NCBI GenBank assembly: GCA_019635775.1
Contig: JAHBYU010000002.1
Coordinates: 62,001 to 126,000 of the forward strand
Length of the DNA: 64,000 nucleotides
Reading direction: 5' to 3'
Source of the DNA: Rhizobiaceae bacterium
GTDB taxonomy: Bacteria > Pseudomonadota > Alphaproteobacteria > Rhizobiales > Rhizobiaceae
Of this stretch, positions 59,674 to 64,000 are shown piece by piece. A model generated the notes under the pieces. The model was not told the origin of the DNA, ran no database searches, and saw only the letters and a list, made by a program, of their open reading frames with translations. Within the stretch, counting starts at the first letter, position 1; each line of letters begins with the position of its first letter. The translations under genes and the position numbers were made by a program.

Positions 59674-60699
59674 TCAGGATGCAAGCCCGACCGCCAGAGC
59701 CGTCGTGACGAGCGGATCATCCTCGCCTTCCGGCGTTTTGGGAGAGAATTCCATCAGCACCGGAAGGTGGTCGGACCCCACCGGCTCCAGTGTCTGCACC
59801 GAATGCACGACGATCTCGCCCTTGGCGAAGACGCGGTCGATCGGAAGGCCGGCGAAGCGCATCCACTCAGGTGCTCGGCGCCAGACCCATGTCGGCTGGA
59901 GCGGGCCGAGTTGGGCCATTCCGGCGAGTTGGGCGACGCGTGCGGATGCAAAGCTCCAGGGGGCTGCGTTCAGGTCGCCGGCGAGGATCGCCGTGTCGGA
60001 GAGGGCCTCAAGTTCCGGGCCAAAACTCTCGATCTGCGAGTGCTGGTCGAACGGCCAGGGCCAATGCAGGTGCATCACTGCGATATCGACCGGAACGCCT
60101 CCGAAATCCACGCTCGCCACCCCAAAGGGCTTGCCCTGCAGGCACCGTCCTTCTGTTCCCTCGGCAAAGGGTCGCAACGAAAGGATCATGACGCCGCCAG
60201 CACGGCCCTCGACGGTGCACGACAGCCGGTAGGGATACGTCGTTTCCAGCAGCTTCAGCTTTTCGGCCCACATCGGGGACACTTCCTCAAGTGTGAGGAC
60301 GTCGGGTCTGACACGCCCGACAAGGGAAAGGACCTTGCCTGGCTCTGGATTGTTGAAGCGCAGGTTGAGCTGCATCAGCCGATAGACCGGTCCGACTCCC
60401 GCACCCTGCGAAGCCTGCACCGGCGCGAGACCGGGAATAAAGGAAAGGCCGGTCACGTTCACGATCGCCCAGAGCCCAAGTATGGCGGCCAGCAGCCCGT
60501 TCAGGCGAAATCGCGGCGACAACAGCAGGAACGGCGACAGAAGGATCAGTGCGGCGGCAAAATGGATCCGGAAATGCGACAGCGAATCGAGTGCCGGGTG
60601 CATCGAACCGAAGAACCCGCCGACGAGGGCGAGCGACAACGGAAGGGCAGCCAGAAAGGCGACAAGACCCGTCACGCGCAGGATTCGGCTGGTGCTCAT
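59674..60699 (-). CDS. membrane-anchored endonuclease/exonuclease/phosphatase-family protein
   Basis: A 341-residue protein with three N-terminal membrane helices (about residues 8-30, 45-62 and 66-88) and a periplasmic or cytoplasmic EEP domain. It has the family motifs QLNLRFNNPEPGKVLSLVGR, PDVLTLEEV (metal-binding Glu), MHLHWPWPF, LAGDLNAAPWS and the terminal SDHLPVL. The substrate may be nucleic acid or phospholipid head groups; the topology cannot be settled here. I start it at ATG 60699 (MSTSRILRVTGL); the longer frame would overlap amn. It lies 47 bases downstream of amn on the same strand. Confidence 0.85.
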   Translation of the reverse strand: MSTSRILRVTGLVAFLAALPLSLALVGGFFGSMHPALDSLSHFRIHFAAALILLSPFLLLSPRFRLNGLLAAILGLWAIVNVTGLSFIPGLAPVQASQGAGVGPVYRLMQLNLRFNNPEPGKVLSLVGRVRPDVLTLEEVSPMWAEKLKLLETTYPYRLSCTVEGRAGGVMILSLRPFAEGTEGRCLQGKPFGVASVDFGGVPVDIAVMHLHWPWPFDQHSQIESFGPELEALSDTAILAGDLNAAPWSFASARVAQLAGMAQLGPLQPTWVWRRAPEWMRFAGLPIDRVFAKGEIVVHSVQTLEPVGSDHLPVLMEFSPKTPEGEDDPLVTTALAVGLAS

Positions 60700-60746
60700 C
60701 CGCGCCTTCTTGGGCAGGATTGCGGCCCATTCATGGAGCCGGCAGC

Positions 60747-62246
60747 CTATTGGAACGCGGTTTCCGCGAAGCTTCTCAACTTCCGGGAGTGGAGCCGTTC
60801 CTTCGGCATCGACGCAAGCTTTTCCATTGCGCGTATGCCGATGGTGAGATGCTGTGCCACCTGCCTTTTGTAGAAATCCGACGCCATGCCCGGCAGCTTG
60901 AGTTCGCCATGCAGCGGCTTGTCGGAAACGCAAAGCAGGGTTCCGTAGGGCACGCGGAAGCGGAAGCCGTTGGCGGCGATGGTGGCCGATTCCATGTCGA
61001 GCGCGATGGCGCGCGACTGCGACAGACGCTGCACCGGCCCGCGCTGGTCACGCAGTTCCCAGTTCCTGTTGTCGATCGTGGCGACTGTGCCCGTGCGCAT
61101 GATGCGCTTGAGGTCGTAGCCGGCGAGACCCGTGACCTCTTCCACGGCTTCCTCCAGCGCCACTTGCACCTCGGCCAGGGCGGGGATCGGTATCCAGACC
61201 GGCAGGTCGTCGTCGAGCACGTGGTCCTCACGGACATAGGCATGCGCCAGCACATAGTCGCCCAGCGCCTGCGTGTTGCGCAGCCCGGCACAGTGGCCGA
61301 GCATGAGCCACGCATGCGGGCGCAGGACCGCGACATGGTCCGTGATGGTCTTGGCGTTGGAGGGTCCGACGCCGATGTTCACCATCGTTATGCCTTCATG
61401 CCCCTTCTTCTTCAGGTGATAGGCAGGCATCTGCGGCAGGCGTGCCAGGGTGGGCCCGTCGGCGGACGTCTGGCCGGGAAGCGTCACGATGTTTCCCGGC
61501 TCTATGAAGGCTTCGTAACCGCCGCCGCCTTCGGCCATCAGCTTGCGGGCAAACAGTGTGAACTCGTCGATGTAGAACTGATAGTTCGTGAACAGCACGA
61601 AGTTCTGGAAGTGATCGGGGCTGGTGGCGCTGTAATGGGTCAGCCGGTGCAGTGAGTAGTCGATCCGCTGTGCCGTAAAAGGCGCAAGCGGTCGCGGTTC
61701 GCCGGGCAGCAGTTCGAAGGTTCCGTTGGCGATGTGGTCGTCCGTGCCGTCGAGGTCCGGCACATCGAACAGGTCTCGTATCGGCCGCTGGATTCGCTCG
61801 GCGATATCGCCGTCGACATAGGTTCCTTCCAGGAAGGCAAAGTGCAGCGGTATCGGCGTCTCGGACTCGGATACCACAACGGGAACGCCGTGATTGCGCA
61901 TGATGAGCTGCAACTGGTCGGTCAGGTAGTGCCTGAAGAGATCCGGCCGCGTGATTGTCGTGGAGAAATGGCCGGGCGTCGGCATATGCCCATAGGCCTG
62001 GCGGGAATCCACTTGGCTGTAGGATGAGGTTGTGACCCCGACTTCGGGATAGAAGGCGCGGTAGCGTCGCGAGGCGTCCACCCCCTCCGCCAGGGCCGCG
62101 AAGGAGTCCCTCAGGAACTTCGTGTTGCGCTCGTAGAGGGCCTGCAGGGCCGATACGGCTTCGCTGGCGTCGGTGAAACTTCTGCGCCCGACAGGCTCGG
62201 GCGAAACGACGGATTCGATGGGTTCAGGGTAGATTCGCTTTTCCAT
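60747..62246 (-). CDS. amn: AMP nucleosidase
   Basis: Splits AMP into adenine and ribose 5-phosphate, regulating the purine pool. The 499-residue protein has the N-terminal AMP nucleosidase domain (FTDASEAVSALQALYERNTK, PEVGVTTSSYSQVDSRQAYG) and the C-terminal nucleoside phosphorylase-like domain (MVNIGVGPSNAKTITDHVAV, LMLGHCAGLRNTQALGDYVL, ALDMESATIAANGFRFRVPY). The length matches the family. It is upstream of the EEP gene. The small membrane or secreted protein genes lie upstream of it on the same strand. Confidence 0.93.
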   Translation of the reverse strand: MEKRIYPEPIESVVSPEPVGRRSFTDASEAVSALQALYERNTKFLRDSFAALAEGVDASRRYRAFYPEVGVTTSSYSQVDSRQAYGHMPTPGHFSTTITRPDLFRHYLTDQLQLIMRNHGVPVVVSESETPIPLHFAFLEGTYVDGDIAERIQRPIRDLFDVPDLDGTDDHIANGTFELLPGEPRPLAPFTAQRIDYSLHRLTHYSATSPDHFQNFVLFTNYQFYIDEFTLFARKLMAEGGGGYEAFIEPGNIVTLPGQTSADGPTLARLPQMPAYHLKKKGHEGITMVNIGVGPSNAKTITDHVAVLRPHAWLMLGHCAGLRNTQALGDYVLAHAYVREDHVLDDDLPVWIPIPALAEVQVALEEAVEEVTGLAGYDLKRIMRTGTVATIDNRNWELRDQRGPVQRLSQSRAIALDMESATIAANGFRFRVPYGTLLCVSDKPLHGELKLPGMASDFYKRQVAQHLTIGIRAMEKLASMPKERLHSRKLRSFAETAFQ

Positions 62247-62308
62247 GACCCACTATAATGGGCCTTTGTGACGGTGTGGAGATGCTGCCTGCAAATTCGG
62301 CAGTTGCC

Positions 62309-62506
62309 TCAAGAACCGCGCTGCAGGCTGACCATCAGCACGAAGCCCGCGCCGGTCTTCTTCATGGTCGGCGCCTCGATGATCGTCTGGTCGGCGGCCT
62401 GCAGGCTGGGAACCGCAAGCAGCGGCGCCGAAACGAGCAGAATGACCGCCAGCGCCCGCGGCAGCAGCCGGAGGTACTTCAGGATTTCGTGGGCAGGGCG
62501 GGTCAT
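62309..62506 (-). CDS. small secreted or membrane protein, unrecognised
   Basis: A 65-residue frame with basic start (MTRPAHEILKYLRLLPRALA) and hydrophobic core (VILLVSAPLLAVPSLQAADQ), consistent with a signal peptide cut near residue 38 or an anchor, followed by a short tail ending VLMVSLQRGS. I do not recognise the family. No strong ribosome-binding site precedes the ATG. It lies between a second tiny gene (62552-62710) and amn on the same strand and may belong to one transcript with them. Confidence 0.5.
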   Translation of the reverse strand: MTRPAHEILKYLRLLPRALAVILLVSAPLLAVPSLQAADQTIIEAPTMKKTGAGFVLMVSLQRGS

Positions 62507-62551
62507 GATCTTGTTTCGCTTTCGCAGGTTGGGTTTCTGGAGGAACCGCGT

Positions 62552-62710
62552 TTATCGGCGGCAGAAGATTTTCTGTCCGACGAAGCAACTCGTCGCGCCG
62601 GCCATCTGATATTTGCTGCCCGTACGCCCCGCCTCGGCGACCAAGACGGCAAATCCCATGCCGAAGAGCGTTACGAGCAGGCACACGATGGTGAAGCGAC
62701 GGGCAAGCAT
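62552..62710 (-). CDS. very small secreted protein with two cysteines, unrecognised
   Basis: A 52-residue frame beginning MLARRFTIVCLLVTLFGMGF, with a likely signal peptide ending near AVLVAEA. The remaining 25 or so residues carry a cysteine pair (ATSCFVGQKIFCRR) that could form a disulfide. AAGGAGAG lies nine bases before the ATG, a strong ribosome-binding site that makes translation likely. No family is recognised. The gene diverges from the glutathione transferase gene across about 160 bp. Confidence 0.6.
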   Translation of the reverse strand: MLARRFTIVCLLVTLFGMGFAVLVAEAGRTGSKYQMAGATSCFVGQKIFCRR

Positions 62711-62873
62711 TCCGGGTCTCTCCTTCTGTGTGTCGCAGAATGCCCGCAGGCTCCTGAACCACCCCTGAGATGCCCGTTCATGTGACGTTCAAATTTATTG
62801 AAGAGTTTTAACGGCTTGGATGCTTGCGTTTCGGCACGGCCTGCCTATCTCCGACGAAACCTTCAGGAGACGG

Positions 62874-63581
62874 ATGATGACGGGACAATCCAGGCCGATC
62901 GAACTCTACTACTGGCCGACGCCGAACGGCTGGAAGGTAACGATCATGCTGGAGGAGCTTGGCGTTCCCTACGAGGTCAAATACGTCAACATCGGCAAGG
63001 GCGAGCAGTTCGAGCCGTCCTTCCTGAAAATCTCCCCGAACAACCGCATGCCCGCGATCATCGATCCCGAAGGGCCGGACGGTGAGCCGATCTCGATCTT
63101 CGAATCCGGCGCCATTCTCCAGTATCTCGGCCGCAAGTTCGGGAAGTTCTATCCGGCGGACGAACGTCAGCGCGTCGAGGTGGAACAATGGCTGTTCTGG
63201 CAGGTTGGCGGGCTCGGGCCGATGGCCGGACAGGCGCATCACTTCAGGCAGTACGCGCCCGAGAAGCTGCCCTATGCCGTGGACCGCTACACGAACGAGG
63301 TGAACCGCCTCTATGGCGTCATGAACAAGCGGTTGGCTGACCGCGAATTCCTGGCGGGCGACTATTCGATTGCGGACATGGCCTCGATCGGATGGGTCAA
63401 GCCATACAGGAACCAGGGTCAGGAGATCGAGGACTTCCCGCACCTGAAGCGCTGGTTCGACACGATTTTGGCGCGGCCGGCTGTCGAGCGCGCGCTGGTC
63501 GTAGGCCAGGAGCGTCGCAACAATCTCGCCGACGACAAGGAAGCCCAGAAGGTTCTCTTCGGGCAGCGCGCGCGGGCCTGA
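62874..63581 (+). CDS. glutathione S-transferase family protein (YfcG/Ure2-like)
   Basis: A 235-residue glutathione transferase with an N-terminal thioredoxin-fold domain (IELYYWPTPNGWKVTIMLEE, NNRMPAIID, FESGAILQYLGRKFG) and an all-helical C-terminal domain (QWLFWQVGGLGPMAGQAHHF, FLAGDYSIADMASIGWV). The TPNGWKV loop and GPMAGQ are typical of the nu-class YfcG/YghU-like disulfide-bond reductases. Start is ATG 62874 with AGGAGA in front (62877 is the next possible). Its end is ten bases from the convergent DUF2147 gene. Confidence 0.9.
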   Translation: MMTGQSRPIELYYWPTPNGWKVTIMLEELGVPYEVKYVNIGKGEQFEPSFLKISPNNRMPAIIDPEGPDGEPISIFESGAILQYLGRKFGKFYPADERQRVEVEQWLFWQVGGLGPMAGQAHHFRQYAPEKLPYAVDRYTNEVNRLYGVMNKRLADREFLAGDYSIADMASIGWVKPYRNQGQEIEDFPHLKRWFDTILARPAVERALVVGQERRNNLADDKEAQKVLFGQRARA

Positions 63582-63590
63582 CGTAGCGGC

Positions 63591-63938
63591 CTAAAGCTTC
63601 GTCCATGTCTGTGAGCGGCAGATCAGGCCGCCAAGCACGCAGCCGCTCATCTTGAGCTTGCTGCCGGCCAGCGCGCCTTTGCCCGAATAGGTCTTGTCGC
63701 TCTCCGGGTCGGTAATGCTGCCGGTGTAGCTGCTCTCGCCGGCAGCCTTGAACTTGCCGATGCTCTTGCCGGCGAATTTTCCGGTCTTGAGCTGTATGCA
63801 GAAGCTGCCGCCGCACGAGCTGATGTGCGCGGTCGCGCCGGCCTGCGTGCGCCAGTTGCCCACTATGGGATCCGCAAAAGCGGTGCCGCAGAGGAAGAGA
63901 AGCGCGGCGGCGGCAGGAACGAGCTTGCGAAACATCAT
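63591..63938 (-). CDS. DUF2147 family secreted protein
   Basis: A 115-residue exported protein of the DUF2147 family, function unknown. A signal peptide (LVPAAAALLFLCGTAFA) precedes the domain with DPIVGNWRTQAGATAHISSC, GSFCIQLKTGKFAGKSIGKF, YTGSITDPESDKTYSGKGAL and the end GCVLGGLICRSQTWTKL. Four cysteines in the mature part probably form two disulfides. The family usually contains WKT or WxxD-type strands that build a beta-barrel. Start is ATG 63938 or the next codon. Confidence 0.85.
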   Translation of the reverse strand: MMFRKLVPAAAALLFLCGTAFADPIVGNWRTQAGATAHISSCGGSFCIQLKTGKFAGKSIGKFKAAGESSYTGSITDPESDKTYSGKGALAGSKLKMSGCVLGGLICRSQTWTKL

Positions 63939-63973
63939 GACCCTCCATCCAAGGCCAGTCTCCCGCGGGCGCT

Positions 63974-63998
63974 GGCTGGCGTTAAAATAGCGCCAGCC
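63974..63998. terminator. inverted repeat at the window end, possible terminator
   Basis: GGCTGGCG (63974-63981) pairs exactly with CGCCAGCC (63991-63998) around the loop TTAAAATAG. It lies upstream of the DUF2147 start and may end a transcript arriving from outside the window or form part of the DUF2147 leader. No T-run can be seen within the window. Confidence 0.4.
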
Positions 63999-64000
63999 GT

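Noticed and set aside
1..64000. CRISPR arrays, rRNA and tRNA genes
   Set aside because: I saw no regularly spaced repeats and no tRNA T-loop/acceptor pattern or rRNA-like sequence, but a dedicated scan was not possible by eye.

Overview
The window is chromosomal DNA of an alphaproteobacterium of the order Hyphomicrobiales (Rhizobiales), most likely Phyllobacteriaceae/Mesorhizobium-like. The evidence is gene content and order: SufE-DUF5330-DivJ, feuN-feuP-feuQ, ccmI-ccmE-ccmF-ccmH-degP-two-component pair-glnE-pleC, a rhizobial gene transfer agent (GTA) cluster, ETF-ubiquinone oxidoreductase and AMP nucleosidase. The DNA is GC-rich, so long antisense shadow ORFs abound. I found no rRNA, tRNA or CRISPR.

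Layout. 1-1.0 kb: the OrfA end of an IS3-family insertion sequence that cut off the 5' part of a gene lying just upstream of a DUF6456 gene. 1.1-7.4 kb: housekeeping and cell-cycle genes (SufE, DUF5330, a DivJ-like kinase, a peptidoglycan-binding protein, DUF1491, DUF2336), with a perfect CtrA box in the DUF2336 intergenic region. 7.4-13.5 kb: four DUF1254/DUF1214 genes in two architectures around a class A penicillin-binding protein. 13.7-16.2 kb: a hybrid PAS histidine kinase. 16.2-20.1 kb: a complete bufferin-type copper-peptide operon (bufA-bufB-bufC-doxX) facing a SigF-like ECF sigma factor and NrsF-like anti-sigma factor, with ECF-type promoter motifs in the shared intergenic region. 20.1-21.8 kb: a divergent SDR/AraC pair. 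21.8-23.3 kb: an accessory patch with an IS1595-family transposase remnant, a structured non-coding stretch and two unrecognised genes. 23.3-33.6 kb: a GTA cluster from the g1-like gene to the hub gene g15, clearly decayed. Terminase, portal, protease and most of the capsid gene are deleted, and g15 carries a frameshift and a nonsense codon. 33.7-36.6 kb: feuN-feuP-feuQ and a lipoprotein. 36.7-42.4 kb: cytochrome c maturation genes and DegP. 42.7-50.1 kb: a two-component pair, glnE and a PleC-like kinase. 50.3-64 kb: pepN, an orphan molybdenum hydroxylase large subunit with a DMT transporter, uracil-DNA glycosylase, ETF-QO, a DUF922 protein with an HExxH motif, an endonuclease/exonuclease/phosphatase-family protein, amn, two very small secreted or membrane proteins, a glutathione transferase and a DUF2147 protein.

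How parts work together. The bufferin block reads as one metal-stress regulon. A membrane anti-sigma factor with two cysteines holds an ECF sigma factor, whose likely promoter drives a secreted cysteine-rich peptide, its MNIO-family maturase, the maturase partner and a DoxX membrane protein. DivJ-like and PleC-like kinases, which act on DivK in the CtrA pathway, lie in the same 47 kb as a CtrA box and a tight cluster of three GANTC (CcrM) sites upstream of pleC. The GTA cluster cannot make capsids, although most head-completion and tail genes between the two damaged ends are still open. The strongest candidates for a newly interesting system are the ECF-controlled bufferin operon and the accessory patch next to the dead GTA.
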